Source of the DNA: Allodiplogaster sudhausi
Lineage: Eukaryota > Nematoda > Chromadorea > Rhabditida > Diplogasteridae
Assembly (NCBI GenBank): GCA_945643635.1
Contig: CALZFC010000183.1
Coordinates: forward strand, 1 to 64,000
Reading direction: 5' to 3'
Length of the DNA: 64,000 bases
Position 1 is the stretch's first letter. The number at the start of each line of letters is the position of its first letter. Under the pieces are notes generated by a model, which saw only the letters and a list, made by a program, of their open reading frames with translations, ran no database searches and was not told the DNA's origin. The translations under genes were made by a program, and so were the position numbers. Below, piece after piece: positions 1 through 10,667 of this stretch.

Positions 1-109
1 GGCTCCTCAGGGCTCCTCTGGGCTCCTCTGGGCTCCTCTGGGCTCCTCTGGGCTCCTCTGGGCTCCTCTGGGCTCCTCTGGGCTCCTCTGGGCTCCTCTG
101 GGCTTCTCT
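1..109. repeat. Partial 10-mer run at the left edge
   Basis: About eleven GGGCTCCTCT-type copies, one with a CTCA end near the start, lead into the first core at about 110. That core has a G-to-T change in its opening GGG and lacks one A of the AAATATG stretch. The array continues beyond the window on this side. Confidence 0.93.
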
Positions 110-1392
110 GGTCATACTGTCGAGAATCCAATATGTCCGAGTATCCAAGAAGACTGAATTCCTTTCGAGTATCCAAGAAGACTGAATTCCTTAAATATAG
201 CTTGCATTAATTCGCCTTTCAGAATCTGGGCTCCTCTGGGCTCCTCTGGGCTCCTCTGGCTCCTCTTTGGCTCCTCTGGGCTCCTCTGGGCTCCTCTGCT
301 CCTCTGGGCTCCTCTGGGCTCCTCTGGGCTTCTCTGGGCATACTGTCGAGAATCCAATATGTCCGAGTATCCAAGAAGACTGATTCCTTTCGAGTATCCA
401 AGAAGACTGATTCCTTAAATATAGCTTGCATTAATTCGCTTTCAGAATCTGGGCTCCTCTGGGCTCCTCTGCGCTCCTCTGGCTCCCTGGGCTCCATCTC
501 TGCTCCTCTGGGCTCCTCTGGCTCCTCTGGGCTCCTCTGGGCTTCTCTGGGCATACTGTCGAGAATCCAAATATGTCCGAGTATCCAAGAAGACTGAATT
601 CCTTTCGAGTATCCAAGAAGACTGATTCCTTAAATATAGCTTGCATTAATTCGCCTTTCAGAATCTGGGCTCCTCTGGGCTCCTCTGGGCTCCTCTGGGC
701 TCCTCTGGCTCCTCTGGGCTCCTCTGGGCTTCCTCTGGCTTCTCTCTTGGCATACTGTCGAGAATCCAAATATGTCCGAGTATCCAAGAAGACTGAATTC
801 CTTTCGAGTATCCAAGAAGACTGAATTCCTTAAATATAGCTTGCATTAATTCGCCTTTCAGAATCTGGGCTCCTCTGGGCTCCTCTGGCTCCTCTGGGCT
901 CCTCTGGGCTCCTCTGGGCTTCTCTGGTCATACTGTCGAGAATCCAAATATGTCCGAGTATCCAAGAAGACTGAATTCCTTTCGAGTATCCAAGAAGACT
1001 GAATTCCTTAAATATAGCTTGCATTAATTCGCCTTTCAGAATCTGGGCTCCTCTGGGCTCCTCTGGGCTCCTCTGGGCTCCTCTGGGCTCCTCTGGGCTT
1101 CTCGGGCATACTGTCGAGAATCCAAATATGTCCGAGTATCCAAGAAGACTGAATTCCTTTCGAGTATCCAAGAAGACTGAATTCTTTAAATATAGCTTGC
1201 ATTAATTCGTCTTTCAGAATCTGGGCTCCTCTGGGCTCCTCTGGGTTCCTCTGGGCTCCTCTGGGCGCTCCTCTGGCTCCTCTGGGCTCCTCTGGGCTCC
1301 TCTGGGCTAATTTGGGCTCCTCTGGGCTCCTCTGGGCTCCTCTGGGCTCCTCTGGGCTCCTCTGGGCTCCTCTGGGCTCCTCTGGGCTCTCT

Positions 1393-1516
1393 GGGCTACT
1401 GTCGAGTCCAAATATGTCCGAGTATCCAAGAAGAATCCAAGACTGAATTCCTTTCGAGTATCCAAGAAGACTGAATTCCTTAAATATAGCTTGCATTAAT
1501 TCGCCTTTCAGAATCT
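1393..1516 (+). repeat. Rearranged core with an 8-bp internal insertion
   Basis: Compared with the reference core, this copy opens GGGCTACTG (one base lost), reads GAGTCC instead of GAGAATCC (two lost), and has an extra 8 bp, AATCCAAG, inside the first 28-bp copy. The net change is +5 bp. The inserted bases repeat the adjoining ATCCAAG, consistent with local slippage. It is the most altered core I noticed. Confidence 0.85.
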
Positions 1517-2177
1517 GGGCTCCTCTGGGCTCCTCTGGGCTCCTCTGGCTCCTCTGGGCTCCTCTGGGCTCCTCTGGGCTCCTCTGGGCTTTTCTGGGCA
1601 TACTGTCGAGAATCCAAATATGTCCGAGTATCCAAGAAGACTGAATTCCTTTCGAGTATCCAAGAAGACTGAATTCCTTTAATATAGCTTGCATTAATTC
1701 GCCTTTCAGATCTGGGCTCCTCTGGGCTCCTCTGGGTTCCTCTGGGCTCCTCTGCGCTCCTCTGGCTCCTCTGGGCTAATTTGGGCTCCTCTGGGCTCCT
1801 CAGGTCTCCTCTTGGCTCCTCTGGCTCCTCTGGGCTCCTCTGGGCTCCTCTGGGCTCCTCGGGCTCCTCTGGGCTCCTCTGGGCTCCTCTGGGCTCCTCT
1901 GGGCTCCTCTGGGCTCCTCTGTTCTTCTCTGGCATACTGTCGAGAATCCAATATGTCCGAGTATCCAAGAAGACTGAATTCCTTTCGAGTATCCAAGAAG
2001 ACTGAATTCCTTAAATATAGCTTGCATTAATTCGCCTTTCAGAATCTGGGCTCCTCTGGGCTCCTCTGGGCTCCTCTGGGCTCCTCTGGGCTCCTCTGGG
2101 CTCCTCTGGGCTCCTCTGGGCTCTTCTGGGCTCCTCTGGGCTCCTCTGGGCTCCTCTGGGCTCCTCTGGGCTCCTCT

Positions 2178-2296
2178 GGGCATACTGTCGAGAATCCAAA
2201 TATGTCCGAGTATCCAAGAAGACTGAATTCCTTTCGAGTATCCAAGAAGACTGAATTCCTTAAATATAGCTTGCATTAATTCGCCTTTCAGAATCT
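2178..2296 (+). repeat. Reference copy of the 119-bp core
   Basis: This is a consensus-like core. In order it holds GGGCATACTG, the motif CGAGAATCCAA (core positions 12-22), two tandem 28-bp copies each starting CGAGTATCCAA (30-57 and 58-85), the AT box TTAAATATAG (83-92), CTTGCATTAATTCG, and TTTCAGAATCT at the end. It has two EcoRI sites (GAATTC) 28 bp apart, an AseI site (ATTAAT) and four CpGs. It encodes no evident product: the plus strand has stops in the AT box, and the minus strand has TAA and TGA stops in two of three frames. Confidence 0.95.
2207..2262 (+). repeat. Internal 28-bp tandem duplication within the core
   Basis: Two adjacent 28-bp copies, 2207-2234 and 2235-2262, differ only at the last base (T versus A). 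Each carries CGAGTATCCAA, GAAGACT and an EcoRI site. Nearly every core in the window has both copies; the clear exception is at 46209. A weaker third copy of the leading motif, CGAGAATCCAA, lies 18 bp upstream. The core therefore appears to have grown by internal duplication before the array expanded. Confidence 0.93.
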
Positions 2297-5200
2297 GGGC
2301 TCCTCTGGGCTCCTCTGGGCTCCTCTGGGCTCCTCTGGGCTCCTCTGGGCTCCTCTGGGCTCCTCTGGGCTTTCCTCTGGGCATACTGTCGAGAATCCAA
2401 ATATGTCCGAGTATCCAAGAAGACTGAATTCCTTTCGAGTATCCAAAAGACTGAATTCCTTAAATATAGCTTGCATTAATTCGCCTTTCTCAGAATCTGG
2501 GCTCCTCTGGGCTCCTCTGGCTCCTCTGGGCTCCTCTGGGCTCCTCTGGGCTTCTCTGGGCATACTGTCGAGAATCCAAATATGTCCGAGTATCCAAGAA
2601 GACTGAATTCCTTTCGAGTATCCAAGAAGACTGAATTCCTTAAATATAGCTTGCATTAATTCGCCTTTCAGAATCTGGGCTCCTCTGGGCTCCTCTGGGC
2701 TCCTCTGGGCTCCTCTGGGCTCCTCTGGGCTTTTTTCTGGGCATACTGTCGAGAATCCAAATATGTCCGAGTATCCAAGAAGACTGAATTCCTTTCGAGT
2801 ATCCAAGAAGACTGAATTCTTTAAATATAGCTTGCATTAATTCGTCTTTCAGAATCTGGCTCCTCTGGGCTCCTCTGGCTCCTCTGGGCTCCTCTGCGCT
2901 CCTCTGGGCTCCTCTGCGCTCCTCTGGCTCCTCTGGGCTCCTTGGGCTCCTCTGGGCTCCTCTGGGCTCCTCTGGGCTCCTCTGGCTCCTCTGGGCTCCT
3001 CTGGGCTCCTCTGGGCTCTTTCTCTCTGGGCATACTGTCGAGAATCCAAATATGTCCGAGTATCCAAGAAGACTGAATTCCTTTCGAGTATCCAAGAAGA
3101 CTGAATTCTTTAAATATAGCTTGCATTAATTCGCCTTTCAGAATCTGGGCTCCTCTGGGCTCCTCTGGGTTCCTCTGGGCTCCTCTGGGCTCCTCTGGGC
3201 TCCTCTGGGCTCCTCTGGGCTCCTCTGGGCTCCTCAGGCTCCTCTGGATCTCTGGGCTCCTCTGGCTCCCTGGGCTCCTCTGGGCTCCTCTGGGCTCCTC
3301 TGGGCTCCTCTGGGCTCCTCTGGGCTCCTCTGGGCTCCTCTGGGCTCCTCTGGGCTCCTCTGGGCTCCTCTGGGCTTCTCTGGGCATACTGTCGAGAATC
3401 CAAATATGTCCGAGTATCCAAGAAGACTGAATTCCTTTCGAGTATCCAAGAAGACTGAATTCCTTAAATATAGCTTGCATTAATTCGCCTTTCAGAATCT
3501 GGGCTCCTCTGGCTCCTCTGGGCTCCTCTGGGCTCCTCTGGGCTCCTCTGGGCTCCTCTGGGCTCCTCTGGGCTCTTCTGGGCTCCTCTGGGCTCCTCTG
3601 GGCTACTCTGGGCTCCTCTGGCTCCTCTGGGCATACTGTCGAGAATCCAAATATGTCCGAGTATCCAAGAAGACTGAATTCCTTTCGAGTATCCAAGAAG
3701 ACTGAATTCCTTAAATATAGCTTGCATTAATTCGCCTTTCAGAATCTGGGCTCCTCTGGGCTCCTCTGGGCTCCTCTGGGCTCCTCTGGCTCCTCTGGGC
3801 TCCTCTGGGCTCCTCTGGGCTTCTCTGGGCATACTGTCGAGAATCCAAATATGTCCGAGTATCCAAGAAGACTGAATTCCTTTCGAGTATCCAAGAAGAC
3901 TGAATTCCTTAAATATAGCTTGCATTAATTCGCCTTTCAGAATCTGGGCTCCTCTGGGCTCCTCTGGCTCCTCTGGGCTCCTCTGGGCTCCTCTGGGCTC
4001 CTCTGGGCTCCTCTGGGCTCCTCTGGGCTCCTCTGGGCTCCTCTGGGCTCTCTGGGCTCCTCTGGCTCCTCTGGGCATACTGTCGAGAATCCAAATATCC
4101 GAGTATCCAAGAAGACTGAATTCCTTTCGAGTATCCAAGAAGACTGAATTCCTTAAATATAGCTTGCATTAATTCGCCTTTCAGAATCTGGGGCTCCTCT
4201 GGGCTCTCTCTGGGCTCCTCTGGGCTCCTCTCGGCTCCTCTGGGCTCCTCTGGGCTCCTCTGGGCTTCTCTGGGCATACTGTCGAGAATCCAAATATGTC
4301 CGAGTATCCAAGAAGACTGAATTCCTTTCGAGTATCCAAGAAGACTGAATTCCTTAAATATAGCTTGCATTAATTCGCCTTTCAGAATCTGGGCTCCTCT
4401 GGGCTCCTCTGGGCTCCTCTGGGCTCCTCTGGGCTCCTCTGGGCTTCTCTGGGCATACTGTCGAGAATCCAAATATGTCCGAGTATCCAAGAAGACTGAA
4501 TTCCTTTCGAGTATCCAAGAAGACTGAATTCCTTAAATATAGCTTGCATTAATTCGCCTTTCAGAATCTGGGCTCCTCTGGGCTCCTCTGGGCTCCTCTG
4601 GGCTCCTCTGGCTCCTCTGGGCTTTTCTGGGCATACTGTCGAGAATCCAAATATGTCCGAGTATCCAGAAGACTGAATTCCTTTCGAGTATCCAAGAAGA
4701 CTGAATTCTTTAAATATAGCTTGCATTAATTCGCCTTTCAGAATCTGGGCTCCTCTGGGCTCCTCTGGGTTCCTCTGGGCTCCTCTGGCTCCTCTGGGCT
4801 CCTCTGGGCTCCTCTGGGCTCCTCTGGGCTCCTTTGGGCTCCTCTGGGCTCCTCTGGGCTCCTCTGGGCTCCTCTGGCTCCTCTGGGCTCCTCTGGGCTC
4901 CTCTGGCTTCTCTGGGCATACTGTCGAGAATCCAAATATGTCCGAGTATCCAAGAAGACTGAATTCCTTTCGAGTATCCAAGAAGACTGAATTCCTTAAA
5001 TATAGCTTGCATTAATTCGCCTTTCAGAATCTGGGCTCCTCTGGGCTCCTCTGGGCTCCTCTGGGCTCCTCTGCGCTCCTCTGGGCTCCTCTGGGCTAAT
5101 TTGGCTCCTCTGGGCTCCTCTGGCTCCTCTGGGCTCCTCTGGGCTCCTCTGGGCTCCTCTGGCTCCTCTGGCTCCTCTGGGCTCCTCTGGCTCCTCTGGG

Positions 5201-5941
5201 CTCCTCTGGGCTCCTCTGGGCTCCTCTGGGCTCCTCTGGGCTTCTCTGGGCATACTGTCGAGAATCCAAATATGTCCGAGTATCCAAGAAGACTGAATTC
5301 CTTTCGAGTATCCAAGAAGACTGAATTCCTTAAATATAGCTTGCATTAATTCGCCTTTCAGAATCTGGGCTCCTCTGGCTCCTCTGGGCTCCTCTGGGCT
5401 CCTCTGGGCTCCTCTGGCTCCTCTGGGCTCCTCTGGGCTCTTCTGGGCTCCTCTGGGCTCCTCTGGGCTCCTCTGGGCTCCTCTGGGCTCCTCTGGGCAT
5501 ACTGTCGAGAATCCAAATATGTCCGAGTATCCAAGAAGACTGAATTCCTTTCGAGTATCCAAGAAGACTGAATTCCTTAAATATAGCTTGCATTAATTCG
5601 CCTTTCAGAATCTGGGCTCCTCTGGGCTCCTCTGGGCTCCTCTGGGCTCCTCTGGGGCTCCTCTGGCTCCTCTGGGCTCCTCTGGGCTCTTCTGGGCTCC
5701 TCTGGGCTCCTCTGGGCTACTCTGGCTCCTCTGGGCTCCTCTGGGCATACTGTCGAGAATCCAAATATGTCCGAGTATCCAAGAAGACTGAATTCCTTTC
5801 GAGTATCCAAGAAGACTGAATTCCTTAAATATAGCTTGCATTAATTCGCCTTTCAGAATCTGGGCTCCTCTGGGCTCCTCTGGGCTCTTCTGGGCTCCTC
5901 TGGGCTCCTCTGGGCTCCTCTGGGCTCCTCTGGGCTTCTCT

Positions 5942-7373
5942 GGGCATACTGTCGAGAATCCAAATATGTCCGAGTATCCAAGAAGACTGAATTCCTTTCG
6001 AGTATCCAAGAAGACTGAATTCCTTAAATATAGCTTGCATTAATTCGCCTTTCAGAATCTGGGCTCCTCTGGGCTCCTCTGGGCTCCTCTGGGCTCCTCT
6101 GGGCTCCTCTGGGCTCCTCTGGGCTCCTCTGGGCTCTTCTGGGCTCCTCTGGGCTCCTCTGGGCTACTCTGGGCTCCTCTGGGCTCCTCTGGGCATACTG
6201 TCGAGAATCCAAATATGTCCGAGTATCCAAGAAGACTGAATTCCTTTCGAGTATCCAAGAAGACTGAATTCCTTAAATATAGCTTGCATTAATTCGCCTT
6301 TCAGAATCTGGGCTCCTCTGGGCTCCTCTGGGCTCTTCTGGGCTCCTCTGGGCTCCTCTGGGCTCCTCTGGGCTCCTCTGGGCTTCTCTGGGCATACTGT
6401 CGAGAATCCAAATATGTCCGAGTATCCAAGAAGACTGAATTCCTTTCGAGTATCCAAGAAGACTGAATTCCTTAAATATAGCTTGCATTAATTCGCCTTT
6501 CAGAATCTGGGCTCCTCTGGGCTCCTCTGGGCTCCTCTGGGCTCCTCTGGGCTCCTCTGGGCTTCTCTGGGCATACTGTCGAGAATCCAAATATGTCCGA
6601 GTATCCAAGAAGACTGAATTCCTTTCGAGTATCCAAGAAGACTGAATTCCTTAAATATAGCTCGCATTAATTCGCCTTTCAGAATCTGGGCTCCTCTGGG
6701 CTCCTCTGGGCTCCTTGGGCTCCTCTGGGCTCCTCTGGGCTTTTCAGGGCATACTGTCGAGAATCCAAATATGTCCGAGTATCCAAGAAGACTGAATTCC
6801 TTTCGAGTATCCAAGAAGACTGAATTCTTAAATATAGCTTGCATTAATTCGTCTTTCAGAATCTGGGCTCCTCTGGGCTCCTCTGGGTTCCTCTGGGCTC
6901 CTCTGCGCTCCTCTGGGCTCCTCTGCGCTCCTCTGGGCACCTCTGGGCTAATTTGGGCTCCTCTGGGCTCCTCAGGGCTCCCCTGGGCTCCTCTGGGCTC
7001 CTCTGGGCTCCTCTGGGCTCCTCTGTTCTTCTCTGGGCATACTGTCGAGAATCCAAATATGTCCGAGTATCCAAGAAGACTGAATTCCTTTCGAGTATCC
7101 AAGAAGACTGAATTCCTTAAATATAGCTTGCATTAATTCGTCTTTCAGAATCTGGGCTCCTCTGGGCTCCTCTGGGTTCCTCTGGGCTCCTCTGCGCTCC
7201 TCTGGGCTCCTCTGGGCTAATTTGGGCTCCTCTGGGCTCCTCAGGGCTCCTCTGGGCTCCTCTGGGCTCCTCTGGGCTCCTCTGGGCTCCTCTGGGCTCC
7301 TCTGGGCTCCTCTGGGCTCCTCTGGGCTCCTCTGGGCTCCTCTGGGCTCCTCTGGGCTCCTCTGGGCTTCTCT
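5942..7373. repeat. HOR-A copy 1 (1432 bp)
   Basis: Unit lengths are 249, 199, 179, 177, 289 and 339. It lacks the 199-bp unit that later copies have between the 289- and long units. The 249-bp opening unit has the signature GGGCTCTTCT at the eighth 10-mer and GGGCTACTCT at the eleventh. Confidence 0.88.
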
Positions 7374-9036
7374 GGGCATACTGTCGAGAATCCAAATATG
7401 TCCGAGTATCCAAGAAGACTGAATTCCATTCGAGTATCCAAGAAGACTGAATTCCTTAAATATAGCTTGCATTAATTCGCCTTTCAGAATCTGGGCTCCT
7501 CTGGGCTCCTCTGGGCTCCTCTGGGCTCCTCTGGGCTCCTCTGGGCTCCTCTGGGCTCCTCTGGGCTCTTCTGGGCTCCTCTGGGCTCCTCTGGGCTACT
7601 CTGGGCTCCTCTGGGCTCCTCTGGGCATACTGTCGAGAATCCAAATATGTCCGAGTATCCAAGAAGACTGAATTCCTTTCGAGTATCCAAGAAGACTGAA
7701 TTCCTTAAATATAGCTTGCATTAATTCGCCTTTCAGAATCTGGGCTCCTCTGGGCTCCTCTGGGCTCTTCTGGGCTCCTCTGGGCTCCTCTGGGCTCCTC
7801 TGGGCTCCTCTGGGCTTCTCTGGGCATACTGTCGAGAATCCAAATATGTCCGAGTATCCAAGAAGACTGAATTCCTTTCGAGTATCCAAGAAGACTGAAT
7901 TCCTTAAATATAGCTTGCATTAATTCGCCTTTCAGAATCTGGGCTCCTCTGGGCTCCTCTGGGCTCCTCTGGGCTCCTCTGGGCTCCTCTGGGCTTCTCT
8001 GGGCATACTGTCGAGAATCCAAATATGTCCGAGTATCCAAGAAGACTGAATTCCTTTCGAGTATCCAAGAAGACTGAATTCCTTAAATATAGCTCGCATT
8101 AATTCGCCTTTCAGAATCTGGGCTCCTCTGGGCTCCTCTGGGCTCCTTGGGCTCCTCTGGGCTCCTCTGGGCTTTTCAGGGCATACTGTCGAGAATCCAA
8201 ATATGTCCGAGTATCCAAGAAGACTGAATTCCTTTCGAGTATCCAAGAAGACTGAATTCTTTAAATATAGCTTGCATTAATTCGTCTTTCAGAATCTGGG
8301 CTCCTCTGGGCTCCTCTGGGTTCCTCTGGGCTCCTCTGCGCTCCTCTGGGCTCCTCTGCGCTCCTCTGGGCACCTCTGGGCTAATTTGGGCTCCTCTGGG
8401 CTCCTCAGGGCTCCTCTGGGCTCCTCTGGGCTCCTCTGGGCTCCTCTGGGCTCCTCTGTTCTTCTCTGGGCATACTGTCGAGAATCCAAATATGTCCGAG
8501 TATCCAAGAAGACTGAATTCCTTTCGAGTATCCAAGAAGACTGAATTCCTTAAATATAGCTTGCATTAATTCGCCTTTCAGAATCTGGGCTCCTCTGGGC
8601 TCCTCTGCGCTCCTCTGGGCTCCTCTGGGCTCCTCTGGGCTCCATTGGGCTCCTCTGGGCTTTTCTGGGCATACTGTCGAGAATCCAAATATGTCCGAGT
8701 ATCCAAGAAGACTGAATTCCTTTCGAGTATCCAAGAAGACTGAATTCTTTAAATATAGCTTGCATTAATTCGTCTTTCAGAATCTGGGCTCCTCTGGGCT
8801 CCTCTGGGTTCCTCTGGGCTCCTCTGCGCTCCTCTGGGCTCCTCTGGGCTAATTTGGGCTCCTCTGGGCTCCTCAGGGCTCCTCTGGGCTCCTCTGGGCT
8901 CCTCTGGGCTCCTCTGGGCTCCTCTGGGCTCCTCTGGGCTCCTCTGGGCTCCTCTGGGGCTCCTCTGGGCTCCTCTGGGCTCCTCTGGGCTCCTCTGGGC
9001 TCCTCTGGGCTCCTCTGGGCTCCTCTGGGCTTCTCT
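7374..9036. repeat. HOR-A copy 2 (1663 bp)
   Basis: Unit lengths are 249, 199, 179, 178, 289, 199 and 370. The 370-bp unit has one extra G (CTGGGGCTCC near 8955), which puts its second half out of the 10-bp register. Confidence 0.88.
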
Positions 9037-10667
9037 GGGCATACTGTCGAGAATCCAAATATGTCCGAGTATCCAAGAAGACTGAATTCCTTTCGAGTAT
9101 CCAAGAAGACTGAATTCCTTAAATATAGCTTGCATTAATTCGCCTTTCAGAATCTGGGCTCCTCTGGGCTCCTCTGGGCTCCTCTGGGCTCCTCTGGGCT
9201 CCTCTGGGCTCCTCTGGGCTCCTCTGGGCTCTTCTGGGCTCCTCTGGGCTCCTCTGGGCTACTCTGGGCTCCTCTGGGCTCCTCTGGGCATACTGTCGAG
9301 AATCCAAATATGTCCGAGTATCCAAGAAGACTGAATTCCTTTCGAGTATCCAAGAAGACTGAATTCCTTAAATATAGCTTGCATTAATTCGCCTTTCAGA
9401 ATCTGGGCTCCTCTGGGCTCCTCTGGGCTCCTCTGGGCTCCTCTGGGCTCCTCTGGGCTCCTCTGGGCTTCTCTGGGCATACTGTCGAGAATCCAAATAT
9501 GTCCGAGTATCCAAGAAGACTGAATTCCTTTCGAGTATCCAAGAAGACTGAATTCCTTAAATATAGCTTGCATTAATTCGCCTTTCAGAATCTGGGCTCC
9601 TCTGGGCTCCTCTGGGCTCCTCTGGGCTCCTCTGGGCTCCTCTGGGCTTCTCTGGGCATACTGTCGAGAATCCAAATATGTCCGAGTATCCAAGAAGACT
9701 GAATTCCTTTCGAGTATCCAAGAAGACTGAATTCCTTAAATATAGCTCGCATTAATTCGCCTTTCAGAATCTGGGCTCCTCTGGGCTCCTCTGGGCTCCT
9801 TGGGCTCCTCTGGGCTCCTCTGGGCTTTTCAGGGCATACTGTCGAGAATCCAAATATGTCCGAGTATCCAAGAAGACTGAATTCCTTTCGAGTATCCAAG
9901 AAGACTGAATTCTTTAAATATAGCTTGCATTAATTCGTCTTTCAGAATCTGGGCTCCTCTGGGCTCCTCTGGGTTCCTCTGGGCTCCTCTGCGCTCCTCT
10001 GGGCTCCTCTGCGCTCCTCTGGGCACCTCTGGGCTAATTTGGGCTCCTCTGGGCTCCTCAGGGCTCCCCTGGGCTCCTCTGGGCTCCTCTGGGCTCCTCT
10101 GGGCTCCTCTGTTCTTCTCTGGGCATACTGTCGAGAATCCAAATATGTCCGAGTATCCAAGAAGACTGAATTCCTTTCGAGTATCCAAGAAGACTGAATT
10201 CCTTAAATATAGCTTGCATTAATTCGCCTTTCAGAATCTGGGCTCCTCTGGGCTCCTCTGCGCTCCTCTGGCTCCTCTGGGCTCCTCTGGGCTCCATTGG
10301 GCTCCTCTGGGCTTTTCTGGGCATACTGTCGAGAATCCAAATATGTCCGAGTATCCAAGAAGACTGAATTCCTTTCGAGTATCCAAGAAGACTGAATTCT
10401 TTAAATATAGCTTGCATTAATTCGTCTTTCAGAATCTGGGCTCCTCTGGGCTCCTCTGGGTTCCTCTGGGCTCCTCTGCGCTCCTCTGGGCTCCTCTGGG
10501 CTAATTTGGGCTCCTCTGGGCTCCTCAGGGCTCCTCTGGGCTCCTCTGGGCTCCTCTGGGCTCCTCTGGGCTCCTCTGGGCTCCTCTGGGCTCCTCTGGG
10601 CTCCTCTGGGCTCCTCTGGGCTCCTCTGGGCTCCTCTGGGCTCCTCTGGGCTCCTCTGGGCTTCTCT
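9037..10667. repeat. HOR-A copy 3 (1631 bp)
   Basis: Unit lengths are 249, 189, 179, 178, 289, 198 and 349. It has the same order as copy 2. The second unit lost one 10-mer and the long unit is two 10-mers shorter, showing that 10-mer number changes faster than unit order. Confidence 0.88.

Larger units (their letters stand above)
1..5941. repeat. Degenerate left block of the array
   Basis: Core-to-core spacings (AT box to AT box) are 224, 215, 200, 178, 178, 294, 199, 332, 249, 200, 180, 181, 289, 354, 247, 198, 244, 201, 179, 177, 286, 334, 247, 248 and 199. Only 5 of these 25 fit 119+10n, because many 10-mers have lost or gained one or two bases and several cores carry small indels (for example GACTGATTCC without EcoRI near 380, 410 and 623). 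Long units with a GGGCTAATTT or long-run signature recur at about 1.4-1.9 kb, prefiguring the cleaner HOR to the right. This looks like an older, less homogenised part of the array. Confidence 0.9.

Noticed and set aside
2188..2247. RNA polymerase III B box (tRNA- or SINE-derived core)
   Set aside because: GTCGAGAATCC and TTCGAGTATCC look like GGTTCGANTCC but have an extra base, and there is no convincing A box or terminator at the right distance.
2260..2270. TATA box on the minus strand from the TTAAATATAG element
   Set aside because: The reverse reading TATATTTAA departs from the TATA consensus and there is no other promoter feature; AT-rich composition is a sufficient explanation.
2178..2296. 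CENP-B box in the core
   Set aside because: TTCGAGTATCCAAGAAG and ATTCGCCTTTCAGAATC start with TTCG but fail the required A and CGGG positions.
2285..2296. 3' splice site at TTCGCCTTTCAG in each core
   Set aside because: A short pyrimidine stretch with CAG is present, but I see no matching 5' site or exon structure, and it would recur about 270 times without a reading frame.
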